Made by a program: the position numbers and the translations under genes. DNA of 64,000 nucleotides, taken from positions 52,230,621 through 52,294,620 of the forward strand of contig NC_134280.1 of assembly GCF_949628215.1 (NCBI RefSeq), given 5' to 3'. The notes under the pieces are model-generated. The model had not been told where the DNA came from, ran no database searches, and was given only the letters and a program-made list of their open reading frames with translations. Positions 39,901 through 48,136 of the stretch are shown here, piece by piece; positions within the stretch are counted from its first letter, which is position 1, and the number at the start of each line of letters is the position of its first letter. This DNA comes from Phalacrocorax aristotelis (Eukaryota > Chordata > Aves > Suliformes > Phalacrocoracidae).

Positions 39901-41048
39901 AAGAAAGTGAAGCCAGTCCTGGGAGGTGGGTGTGCATTGAGCAGTTACCGCAGCTCTTTATTTCCGCATCCTGCACTGAAGTTGTGTAAGCGAAAGGGGA
40001 TTTTTCATTCATTGATAACAGAAGCAGCAGGAGTCATCATCTGGCCCTTGGCAATTAAAAGAGAAATGCACTGTGACCTAATCTCCTATTTCAGCTCCAT
40101 CCATCTCAGTTTTTTACTACAAACTATCATACACAGATATCTATCTATATGCACATATATTTTAACTTATTTTCCCTTGGTTTGTGACACCCCCAGGTTG
40201 TATGAAGCACAATACTACTACTGTCATCAAGTATCATGGATGTGAATCTCCTGCACCTATTGAGATGACATACTGTGAAGGCAGCTGTGATGCTTACTCA
40301 CGGTAGGTGATATAAAAGATAATTTTGGTTTCACCTTCTACTCTTTACACTAGTTACATAAAGCAAGTCACAAGTGATTTTCTAGTATTCCAACATCCGC
40401 CCAGTCATCAGCTGTTTCCATTGTGCTAACTAGAGTTTTTCACAGACATGATGTACTAGCTTAATTACCTCAAGACTCACAATATTTTAACAGTCTGTTC
40501 AGTGTCATAGTGATTAGACCTAAATGTTGATTTTGCCCGTGTAAAAGTGAAGTTATTTCTTTCTTAACGTTCTCTTATTTTGGACTGGCTTAATATGTGA
40601 ACTGGATTAATACATTTACTTTTAATGAAGAGCTACGTGCATCCACTTTTACAATGAGGAGCAACTTATATTTCACCACAATACTGTAAGAACAGTAATA
40701 TCGAGCAATAGTCCCAAATGCAAGCACAAAACTTCTGGTTAATATTTAGTAATGGGTGGGAGGGGCAGTGGTATTTCTCACATAATTTCTGAATATTTCT
40801 CTTTTGTTGCTTTTGCAATCAGATATTCTCCAGAGGCGAACACGATGGAACATAAATGTTCGTGTTGTCAGGAAATCAAAACCAGCCAAAGGAAGGTGAC
40901 TCTGACATGCAGTGACGGAACCTACCTTGATCACTCATACACCTATGTGGAGAAATGCAGCTGTGTGAGCACTGAGTGCATTCCCCAAGTCAGCACCCAA
41001 CAGGCAACAAACCAGCAAAAGACCTCTCAGGAACAAGTGAAGGTCTAA
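709..41048 (+). CDS. MUC5AC: Secreted gel-forming mucin MUC5AC, 5'-partial, 38 exons, at least 6,544 residues
   Basis: This gene encodes a secreted polymeric mucin that forms mucus gel on epithelia. The 38 exons listed in the block entries have GT/AG borders and matching phases and total 19,635 nt, an exact multiple of three, ending at TAA 41046-41048. Order is rest of D2, D', D3, CysD/PTS exon, D4, VWC modules, cystine knot. The MUC5AC call comes from remembered human sequence: the D2 run [12 protein letters not shown], the D3 runs MGIYLVVDT and [16 protein letters not shown], the D4 start [14 protein letters not shown], and VYKACGP followed by [11 protein letters not shown]2 and MUC5B fit less well. 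The signal peptide, D1 and the start of D2 are missing only because the window begins inside the gene; several hundred residues are probably absent. No internal stop or frameshift was seen, so the gene looks intact. A lineage-specific MUC5AC/5B paralogue remains possible. Confidence 0.9.
1888..1902 (+). repeat. Trinucleotide repeat (GTG)5
   Basis: Five GTG units in an intron between two D2 exons. Confidence 0.8.
3750..3862 (+). mobile_element. Possible old CR1 fragment in an intron
   Basis: The stretch containing gctttggaacagactgcctg and, further on, tcttctggaatgg resembles a conserved part near the end of avian CR1 LINEs, in + orientation and heavily diverged. The match is from memory and short, so it is tentative. 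The rest of the 3316-4306 intron shows nothing else recognisable. Confidence 0.35.
7463..12397 (+). CDS. MUC5AC: MUC5AC exons 11-19: D3 domain and start of PTS
   Basis: Exons: 7463-7601, 7703-7816, 8144-8323, 8819-9058, 9635-9791, 10327-10455, 10792-10933, 12057-12100, 12200-12397 (residues 422-870). Exon 11 finishes E' and opens the D3 VWD ([12 protein letters not shown]). Exons 12-14 complete it, with the CGLCG motif in exon 14 ([12 protein letters not shown]). Exons 14-15 hold C8 ([14 protein letters not shown]). Exons 16-17 hold TIL ([12 protein letters not shown] to CGCYENG), and exons 17-19 hold the E3 region with [12 protein letters not shown]. Exon 19 then turns into Ser/Thr/Pro-rich sequence. 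In gel-forming mucins D3 makes the intermolecular disulfides of the N-terminal multimer. All expected modules are present, and the exon chain has no gap compared with the human domain as I remember it. Confidence 0.9.
12398..13645 (+). other. MUC5AC: Intron before the giant central exon
   Basis: This 1,248-bp AT-rich intron runs from a GT donor after 12397 to the acceptor ctctttcacag ending at 13645. No coding module, repeat family or RNA gene was recognised in it. Confidence 0.75.
13646..28216 (+). CDS. MUC5AC: MUC5AC giant central exon (14,571 nt): 26 CysD domains in PTS sequence
   Basis: This single exon is open over 14.6 kb and encodes residues 870-5727. It begins in phase after acceptor ...cacag and ends with CCT G before the donor gttagt. 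Contents in order: CysD 1, a short AT-rich PTS, CysD 2, a second AT-rich Lys/Gln/Thr-rich PTS, 24 near-identical PTS-CysD units (array entry), and a short Cys-containing Ser/Thr tail. CysD modules (Mucin2_WxxW) are compact domains thought to cross-link mucin chains non-covalently and to carry C-mannosylation at WxxW. PTS segments are densely O-glycosylated in the Golgi. Human MUC5AC has nine CysD domains, so 26 is a large expansion. The length and the identity of the units make assembly collapse or expansion a real possibility. Confidence 0.9.
13666..13965 (+). other. MUC5AC: CysD domain 1 (diverged, AT-rich)
   Basis: About 100 residues from [12 protein letters not shown] to LCCVFEPC, with ten or so cysteines in the CysD pattern and a WSEW motif. 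Related to the first CysD of MUC5AC/MUC5B, which opens with the same VCVxxVC pattern. Codons here are AT-rich, unlike the array CysDs downstream in the same exon. Confidence 0.9.
14194..14499 (+). other. MUC5AC: CysD domain 2 (diverged, AT-rich)
   Basis: About 102 residues from [13 protein letters not shown] to CCENRTVLC, with the CysD cysteine pattern and a WSMW motif. It differs from both CysD 1 and the array CysDs. It is preceded (13966-14193) and followed (14500-14723) by non-repetitive Thr/Ser-rich PTS sequence written mainly with A- and T-ending codons (ACA, ACT). Confidence 0.9.
14724..28065 (+). repeat. MUC5AC: Coding tandem array: 24 CysD-PTS units of 549 bp plus a 148-bp partial unit
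   Basis: CysD starts recur at 14890, 15439, 15988 and onward to 27535, always 549 bp apart except 573 bp (25870 to 26443) and 543 bp (26443 to 26986). Each unit encodes 183 residues. One part is a 103-residue CysD with a WSEW motif and 11 cysteines. The other is an 80-residue PTS in which 58 residues are Ser or Thr. Translations in three different frames are the same in almost every unit, so nucleotide identity is close to complete. Differences seen: Arg-to-Gln at 18830 (unit 8) and 20477 (unit 11), Val-to-Ile at 23854 (unit 17), an extra 24 bp in the PTS after CysD 21, and 6 bp fewer after CysD 22. Sampled lines are about 60-65% GC and the ACC-rich strand is G-poor. The pattern suggests recent expansion by unequal exchange with homogenisation. 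Confidence 0.95.
28066..28611 (+). CDS. MUC5AC: MUC5AC post-array tail and exon 21: linker before D4
   Basis: After the array, 28066-28216 returns to AT-rich codons and encodes a short Ser/Thr-rich piece with scattered cysteines ([29 protein letters not shown]). Exon 21 (28400-28611, residues 5727-5797) continues it with [20 protein letters not shown], then a small Thr-rich patch. This matches the module that links the PTS region to D4 in MUC5AC. The 28217-28399 intron ends in an unusually long T-rich tract (about 28353-28397). If this intron were retained, a stop would follow at once (TAG 28219-28221). Confidence 0.85.
29529..34120 (+). CDS. MUC5AC: MUC5AC exons 22-28: pre-D4 Cys module and D4 (VWD, C8, TIL)
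   Basis: Exons: 29529-29703, 29882-30132, 31571-31754, 32153-32348, 33248-33426, 33637-33706, 34020-34120 (residues 5798-6183). Exon 22 is the short Cys module ending CCYRYECQ. Exons 23-25 are the D4 VWD, from [14 protein letters not shown] to EGQCGTCTND. A short Pro/Thr spacer ([14 protein letters not shown]) follows in exon 25. Exon 26 carries the C8 domain (CVFDGC to GVCIDWRG). Exons 27-28 carry TIL ([12 protein letters not shown] to EGCFCPEG). D4 is a conserved part of the C-terminal region and includes the GDPH cleavage site. All seven junctions are in phase. Confidence 0.9.
29899..29910 (+). other. MUC5AC: GDPH autocatalytic cleavage motif in D4
   Basis: Codons GGT GAT CCT CAT encode GDPH at the start of D4. 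In human MUC2 and MUC5AC this motif is cleaved between Asp and Pro in late secretory compartments, leaving a reactive C-terminal anhydride and fragments still joined by disulfides. Only the motif is seen here; cleavage is inferred from the family. Confidence 0.8.
34475..39617 (+). CDS. MUC5AC: MUC5AC exons 29-36: VWC-type modules
   Basis: Exons: 34475-34506, 35347-35524, 36213-36317, 36506-36540, 36921-37043, 37155-37250, 37997-38125, 39560-39617 (residues 6183-6435). They encode cysteine-rich segments with VWC signatures. The first has CQECVC and ends [10 protein letters not shown] second half follows with CNTSLC to KCCATFEC. The next module has CEECTC to QCCGTC, and the last runs from NCTVYTC to DGCCKEC. 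The paired exons (one very short, one longer) follow the usual VWC layout in gel-forming mucins. The modules lie between D4 and the knot and probably act as spacers in the C-terminal dimer. Intron 38126-39559 contains the CR1 copy. Confidence 0.85.
38520..39190 (-). mobile_element. CR1 LINE fragment, 5'-truncated, reverse-transcriptase C-terminal end
   Basis: On the - strand, 39157-38774 encodes the familiar C-terminal part of the CR1 ORF2 reverse transcriptase (residues such as [21 protein letters not shown]). The reading continues in another frame at 38814-38620 ([16 protein letters not shown]), so the frame is broken near 38800. The 3' end lies near 38520, where a diverged 3' UTR is seen. 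The copy is about 670 bp, truncated at its 5' side and dead. It sits antisense inside a mucin intron. CR1 is the main LINE of birds and supports an avian source. Confidence 0.9.
40197..41048 (+). CDS. MUC5AC: MUC5AC last two exons: C-terminal cystine knot (CTCK) and stop
   Basis: Exons 40197-40302 and 40823-41048 encode residues 6435-6544. The knot runs from about [15 protein letters not shown] through TYCEGSC, then HKCSCCQE, to [11 protein letters not shown]. It has the CTCK cysteine pattern, including the adjacent CC pair. A hydrophilic Gln-rich tail of about 27 residues follows and ends at TAA 41046-41048. In mucins and VWF this domain forms disulfide-linked dimers in the endoplasmic reticulum before N-terminal multimerisation. 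Confidence 0.92.
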
Positions 41049-41500
41049 AATTAGAACTAGAGAGAAGTCGTCAAACAAGGTTTGAACATAAGGCTAAAAA
41101 GAACCTTTGAAAAAATATGGAAGTGTCAAAAGCAGCTAAAATTTTGGATGAACAGGTGATATTTTCTGCATACAGGCTCAATATGTCTGTCTGCTTTGTT
41201 TCAGTTTTAATTACCAATATATCTCCCATTGTTTTTCATGCCCTTTCTTTTACACCTTGAGAGGTACAGCATAAGGTCATTTTGACGTTTTCTGTTTGTT
41301 TGTTTATCTTCTGAGAAGTGCTGTACCATAAGACTGAGAGCTGGATTTACCCTTACACAAAGTCTATTGTTAGAACAACATTCTCTTCAGGCTTGAAGCT
41401 TGCCTGTGGTGGCGTAATATAGACACTTAACAATATCTAATATTTCCATTGATGTAGACTGACCTTTTTGATAACATTTACATTCCAGTTCATTGAGACA

Positions 41501-41506
41501 AATAAA
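41501..41506 (+). terminator. Polyadenylation signal AATAAA (proximal candidate)
   Basis: Exact AATAAA about 450 nt after the stop codon. A possible early poly(A) site; usage is unknown. Confidence 0.4.
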
Positions 41507-41890
41507 AAGCTAAAGTCCACAAAACAAACAAACAAAAAAAACCCAAGGAAAACTGTACCTCTGTTTCTTTATTTTTCTTGTTGCACTAAGGAAAACTTAG
41601 ACTGCAGAAAGCTATACCTTCTCAAAACTATAAACTTCAATATTTTGAGCAATTTATAATGGGCATATTTCCCTATATATTCTCATGAGAGAAAGAAGTC
41701 CTATCATGAGAAGCTGCTGCACACTACTATTTGTTTACATAAAACCATCAGAATAGTAAATGTATGAAAATATGGACATTTTTTGTTTTTTGTGGTTAAC
41801 TGTTTACAGAAGTAGAGTATATATATTTTTTTGCCAACAAGGGCATATGAAGGATTTTTGTAAACAAAAGTTAATACTAATACTAATAAT

Positions 41891-41901
41891 AATAAAATAA
41901 A
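41891..41901 (+). terminator. Overlapping AATAAA signals (middle candidate)
   Basis: Two overlapping AATAAA hexamers (41891-41896 and 41896-41901) in an AT-rich context, about 840 nt after the stop codon. Confidence 0.45.
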
Positions 41902-42119
41902 ATGTAAATTCTTTCCTAGGAAGCTTTTAAAAGTTGAACCATTGCTATTTATTTTATTTTTGGAAAAATGATTTATTGGGTTATTTCTTTCAGAATTAAC
42001 GTTATGTCATTTCTTAGTCTTAGTCATATTATCTGGGTGTGGTATATTTTCTTCTTCTATTTTGTTTTGGAATATTGTTTTATTTTTGTCCTTTATGAAA
42101 AGAAGTAATAATGATGATT

Positions 42120-42125
42120 AATAAA
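42120..42125 (+). terminator. Polyadenylation signal AATAAA (distal candidate)
   Basis: Exact AATAAA followed within about 20-30 nt by GTGTCTCCTTTG, a GU/U-rich downstream element. This is the best-formed of the three candidates. Confidence 0.55.
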
Positions 42126-42145
42126 TTCTAAGCATTTTACAGCGT

Positions 42146-44505
42146 GTCTCCTTTGACTTTTCACTGAATCCCTCACATGAGAGTTGCTGAAGCTGTGAAA
42201 TATTTGCTTCTCATCCTACTACAGCCATTTCTCAATAGCTCCAGGTCAAATGTCAATCTACACTGTGGTACCTAACCCCCTGTAGAGCTTTGATACTGCT
42301 TTGAATGAAAGCCATTCAAAAGCAGAGTGTTCCAAGCACATCACTTCAGATACTATCAATTAGTGAGCTTCCAGTAAGCAAGAAGGTCTTTGAGTCTGTA
42401 CATATTTTGTAGCTCTGAAAGTCCTTTACCTGACAGACAGAAACTATCCAAAGTTTTCCAAACCAGCCAGTCTCATATTTTAGACCCCACCGCAACGTAC
42501 CTAAATCTCAAACCTGAAATCGCACTGTTGTAAATCTACAAGTTTTGACAGGTTACTATGCAGCTTTAGTCGCACTATACTTTGAACCAGCCACCACAGA
42601 TCTGACTGTAGATTGTGTAATGCCAAGCAACATGTTTTACACAATTTACAAATGACTGCTCTAGGATCAGTAGGGGGAACAGTAAAAAATTAAAGGTGAT
42701 GACCTTTCTCCTAGCCTGCAGCTTGGACAGCTCAGTAAAGGGAGTAACAGGGTAACAACAGGCTTTCTGCAGGTGCCCTTCCTGCAGAAAGCAGCCCGCT
42801 TTCTCACCCATTTTTTCCTTCACAGAACAATAACAACCCATATACTCCCCACTCAGAGGTGAGCACTGAGTGATCCCTGAGGATCACGGGTAACGACATA
42901 TTTCCTGCTGGCAAAAATCCCCACTACCTCCCAGCTGACAAATTGTTACTTCACTGTCTGCTTTTTCCAGCCCTTAGGCTCTACTGCTTTCCAGTGCGGC
43001 CCCTGGTGGCATATTGCTCTGTTCCCTCCTTACCACCTAACCACCAGGCCTCCCAACCTAACAGAATTAAACCAGAGTTTTATAATAGAACAGGAGACTA
43101 GTTCTATTTGAACATTATTAATGTAATAATCAAACAACTATAAATGCACAGAAAGTACATTTTTGCAAACGGTGCAGTGCTCATGGCTGTCACATTTGCT
43201 TCTGCTCCTTACTGTTTCAATCCTCCTTCTTGAGTCTCAGATTTCTTTCAGCATTCGTTATAACTCTTATTTGTAACTATAATTTGGTTATAAGGAATCA
43301 GCAAATGTTTGCACTGTTACAATAAGTGTTGTTACCAACAGTTATTCACATAGTTAAAATCTTTTAAACAGACAGAAACTTACTTTGTCTGCTGACTCCT
43401 CTCCTGCTGTTACAGCCACGCATGCAAATAAAATCCCACTTTTGCCTCCCTCTGTTTTAAGAAAGCAAAGGCTGTCCAGGCAATCAAAAATGGAGCCATT
43501 AAACATGAGCAATTATAGATGTCTCATGTACTAGAACTCACAAAATCCTGCAGACAGCTGCAAGAGTCTAGCAGCCAATCCTGAAAATAAATCATTACTT
43601 CTGCACGACCACCAGTCTAACCACAAGGATATCCCCATATCTGTTACTGGTTTTCACTGACTTCAAAAAAATAAATGCCAGAAATATTTGAAGGAAGCCT
43701 GATTCCAAGGCAAATTTGGAACCGGCCTAAGTTTTTGAGAATATCGGATGTGGACTCTGCAGCTGTTCCCTCACTCAGCAAGGAGCCAGTCAAAACCTCT
43801 CATTCCACTTTAGCTGATCTCTAGGAAGGTTTGGGGCCAAACCTGAGCTTTATTGCATTGCTCAGTGTCACACCTACTGAGCACATGACTGCCAGCTGCA
43901 ACACCGGCACAGTATGAGAATTGGCAGACAAAATATGACTGTGACATAGAATCTGTGGAAAATGCATATTAAATACCACCATGGAATGACCTCCTTCCAC
44001 AGCAGAACTAACTTTCTTATTTATATTAGTTTCTGGTTGCTCTGTATTCTGGAGAATGAGATTGTTCTACTTGATGCAGTCCTATCAATTGCTCTGCTTG
44101 TAATGCTTTCATGTTATGACCTCATTCTAATGGAATTCAGGTCTATTATTCAGATATCTGCTCTTTTACAGGAAATTAGCATTATAATTGCACTAAATTT
44201 GTGTTGACTGAAGATAATGCAAAACAATACTGAATCACATACCTCATGGCAAGGTGTAGTTGCATTCAATTCATGATGCTGAAGTTGTTACAGTACACTT
44301 GATCTAACAGAGACAAGTAAAAAACTTTTACTTTCAGCAAGGAAGCTATGGGAACAACATAATACATCCCTTAGTAATCCTAGACAGGATTTTAATGACC
44401 AGTACTTCAACAGTCTTTCCATCTCAGTTGCGATTCCACCAGAAGTAATTTTGCAACCTAAACTATTCTCAGGTTTCCAATATATTCTGGGCTTTTTTAT
44501 AAAAG
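42146..44505. other. Intergenic, no gene seen
   Basis: Sequence between the mucin 3' end and the first LTR. The open frames are short, lack homology that I recognise and have no splice or promoter context. No known repeat was recognised. Confidence 0.6.
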
Positions 44506-45032
44506 TCATGGTTTAACCCCAGCCAGCAACTGAGCACCACACAGCCATGCACTCACTCCCTCCTCTGGTGGGATGGGGGCAGAACTGGAAGAGTAAAAGT
44601 CAGAAAATGTGTGGATTGAGGTAAGGACAGTTTAATAATTGAAATAAATAATAATATTCAAAGCAAGTGATGCATGATGCAATTGCTCACCACCTGCTGA
44701 CCAATGCCCAGCCAGTCCTCAAGCAGTGGCACCCCAGGCAGCTTTCCCCTAGTTTATATATTGAGCATGACATCATATGGCATGGAATACCGCTTTGGTC
44801 AGTTTAAGTCAGCTCTCCTGGCTGTGCACTCTCCCAGCTTCTTGTGCATCTCCAGCCTTCTCAGTTGGTAGAGCATGAGAAGCTGAAAAGCCCTTGATTT
44901 AGTGTAAGCTCTACTTCGCAACAACTAAAACATCAGCGTGTTATCAATGTTATTCTCATACTAAATCCAAAACACAACACTATATCAGCTACTAGGAAGA
45001 ACATTAACTCTATCCCAGCCAAAGCCAGGACA
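44506..45032 (+). mobile_element. Solo LTR of an avian endogenous retrovirus-like element, copy 1
   Basis: Begins tcatggtttaaccccagcc (the first TG appears lost) and ends with the CA of ccaggaca. It is flanked by AAAAG at 44501-44505 and AAAAG at 45033-45037, a plausible 5-bp target-site duplication. It shares its start, a central block (gagcatgacatcatatggcatggaatac) and its end with copy 2 at 61330. No retroviral coding sequence lies beside it, so it looks like a solo LTR. Confidence 0.75.
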
Positions 45033-48000
45033 AAAAGAAAGAAAAGGTTTGTTAGTCACTCTAAATGTATATTACATTATTACAGATTCTATATTTATTT
45101 AGATGCACATGTGTATGTGTGTAAAGACCAGCTAAGGTATATACAGGACAAACTCATCAACAATCCTATCTCCCATTTATCTTTTATCTTCTGTCTGAAA
45201 TGGTTAGCCCCAGAGGCTTCACACACACAGCCTGTTAATTCAGAGCAATTATTAACCAGAATAGAGTAGCCTGCAATTTCATTTCAATCTAGCAATCTGG
45301 AGGTCCTGAAGAAACGGCACCTCTGAAGCAAGCTTTCCAGCAGAATATATTTAGCAGAAAAATCACAAAATCCAGCTTTTTATATAAACAAAGAATAGCC
45401 CCTTACCATGTTAGCTTGTTACTAATTTATTAGATCTGCTCTTAAATTCTTTCCTGAACAATTCTTCTATGTCACTATCTTTGCAAGAGGAACAGTGGTC
45501 TAGAAGGAAAAGGAGAAATGCCACCAAAAAGTGTATGAAATTCAGTCAGCCATCATACCACATGGATTCACATGTCCCCTCCGCCAGTGCAAGAACTCAC
45601 CCATGAAAGCAAGCCCTTCCATAGCAGTGGGCAACCAAGGTGTCAGTTGTATCTATGTAAAACCAGCAGTCACTGCTTAATGACACCCTGGAATAGAGAG
45701 GAGACTTCTGTGGGATCATCAAAAAGGCAGGTAGCAGAGAGAACACAATAAAAAAGCCCACCTCATGGGAATACTTGATCTTACAGATTGCCTTTATATG
45801 TTAAATGCAGAGATTTATTTGTGCAAAAATCTGGGCCAAACTTTGTTTATACTTAAACTCTTACAAGTTCTCCTGTGATACAATGGCACTATAAAATTGA
45901 TTTAAAACATCAGCCACCTATTTGGCACAAGGAAGTCTTCAGATGATTAAAAAACTACATGATCTACTCTAAATCTCCCCTTCTCAGCTCTCCAGGCTCA
46001 GAGTATGCCACAGGGACAGGGAAAATAATAGCTCAAGTCTGCCCAATTCCTGCAAACCTCACAAAGCTCATGAACTCTTTTGCCTCAGGGTCAAAGAAGC
46101 CATTTTTGCACTCCCAAAGCAGAATTTCACACAGAACAGCAACCCTAAGCCACAAGGCCACCAAAGCTAGCCGGCACTCCAAGAGACACAGAAAAACTTG
46201 TCAGCAGTACACTGACGTAAGTACAGTGAATATGATATTAGCAGGATCTCAATTTACCTCACAGGAAAATACAAATATGTGCTGTGACTAATCTCTGAGA
46301 CATTCAGGGAAGTACAAATATGGCTTGGAGACTCTTTTTAAAAGTTCTTTCACTCCAACTGAAAAAATTACTAAACATCTCAAATGCCTTATTAAGCACA
46401 CCTCACTTACCCAACTGAGGAAGCACATTTGAACAATACACAAGGGTTAGAAATAAATAAATAGCAAAAGTTACCAGAGAGAAACAGATACTTTCTCCTA
46501 CATTGGTTCACTCATTCTGGTATGGTCACATTGGTGTTATTCCATGATTTTTCTAGCACATGTGACAGCAGCATCATATGCTTCATATGCTGGGAATCAA
46601 ACACATGGCAGAGCGTGACGATTACTATCTTTCTTGCATATATGGTAGCAATGATAAAGAAGCGGCCATCTTTCTAAAGGCAGTTTTATTTTTTCAAGAT
46701 ATCAATTCACTTTAAGCGATTTGAGATTAATCTGATCTGGTGATATGGCCAAACGAAGCATTCAGAAACTGCCCTTAATAAAGCCTCCTTGAAGCAAATT
46801 GCTTCAATCCTGGTGACTGTGTTTTTTTAAAGCGTCTATCAAAAGTAGAGTTAATGCAAAGCATTACAAATAATTTCTCACACATAATATAGTCACAAAT
46901 GCTATTAAATAATAAAGAATTAAACCACACTGTGCCCCACACAGCTCTTTGAAAATTCCTTTTACAAGGTCTCAGAGTAAAGAGTACAGGATGAAACAAA
47001 TTTATTTGAATGTGCCACAACCTAGTCTTCCATGAGATAAGAGCGTTTTGGGAGGGAGGAAAGAAAACAGTCACCCACTGCCTTTAGAGAGCTTTTCCCA
47101 CTCAAAACACCATAACAGCTGTCACAAACTGTTGAAAATAATGCTGCAAAAGAGTGGCAGCACAGGAGCTGTGAGGGGCTGGGCAGAAGATGATTGTGTT
47201 CTTCCCAGGGTCTAACCCAAAACTCACCAAGCTCCAGGAATACCCTCCTGAGAAATACTGAGAAATACAACAGAGAGGACCCCCTTTCCCAGGTGGCTTT
47301 CAGGTGCACTATCTGAAACCTACAGGGCCACCACAGGATGTGGGGTCCCAGCAGCAGGAAATGCATTGCTCCTGGGTAGCCGGCAGCTGAGCAGCTAAGG
47401 TGGCTGGCCAGAGGTGTGCCACGCTCCCTAGCTGTCATTAAGACTGGGTAAAGCCTGGGGACGATGTCTGCCTGAATGAAAGGTGTTGCCTGCCTCCCAG
47501 AGAAAGCGCAGACCTTCATGGGGGCTGCCGGGCATAGTTTACCCTAGCGCAGCCCCCCGGAACGGAGGGGTGTCTGGCACCACCCAGGCAGCACCCTGTA
47601 CCCACACACAAAGGGTGCCTGCAGCTCCAGGGATGACAATTCACCATCATCACCACTTCTTCAGGAGAAAGGCAGCGAGGTATGTATCTGCAGCGCAGTA
47701 CTCCTACCTCTTTGGAAACCTGTTCTGAGAGGACTTGGCAAGTTTGCTGCATTTCTGCTCCTGGGACAGCAACCAAAACTGTGCCTGAGAGGCCTGGTAC
47801 TTTTATTTCCCCTTTCTTTTAAGTGTTCCTTTTTTTTTTCCCTGACAGGAATTTAGGATGGAACAACCCCATCCCCTCACGCAAGCAGGCACCACAAAAG
47901 AAATCATAGGCTTTCCACCCCAAAACAACTTAGTGGAGCACAAGCTAATCTGCCTTACAAACATAACCTGTTAACTCATACCCAAGATTATATGTAAAGG

Positions 48001-48110
48001 GTGGAAAAGTGCTGGTGGAAAGCTTCCCCCAAACACCCCTCAGGCCCTAGCAGGGGTGCCCTGGCCCTGGCCCTGCAGCAGCCTCAGAGCCAGCCTCCCT
48101 AGATGCCTGC

Positions 48111-48136
48111 AGCCAGGGCACGGCAATGCCCTGGCT
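48111..48136. repeat. Perfect 10-bp inverted repeat with 6-nt loop
   Basis: AGCCAGGGCA (48111-48120), loop cggcaa, then TGCCCTGGCT (48127-48136), an exact reverse complement. It lies in the GC-rich intergenic patch. Function unknown; it may be chance. Confidence 0.6.

Larger units (their letters stand above)
41049..42145 (+). other. MUC5AC: MUC5AC 3' untranslated region (probable extent)
   Basis: AT-rich sequence without coding potential follows the stop codon. It contains an A-rich simple patch (about 41519-41548) and three groups of AATAAA signals. The last signal, at 42120, has a GT-rich stretch downstream (gcgtgtctcctttg), so the UTR may extend to about 42140. Shorter ends after 41506 or 41901 are equally possible without transcript data. 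Confidence 0.6.

Noticed and set aside
709..41048. Assignment of the gene to MUC2 or MUC5B
   Set aside because: D2, D3, D4 and knot residues agree better with MUC5AC as remembered, for example [16 protein letters not shown] in D3 and [14 protein letters not shown] in D4. A phylogenetic tree would be decisive.
45959..46291. 110-codon + strand open frame
   Set aside because: Composition and context look random; no homology recognised and no promoter or exon signals.
47022..47519. 165-codon open frame on the - strand
   Set aside because: No recognisable domain or signal peptide, no splice structure, and it lies in a GC-rich patch where long chance frames are expected.
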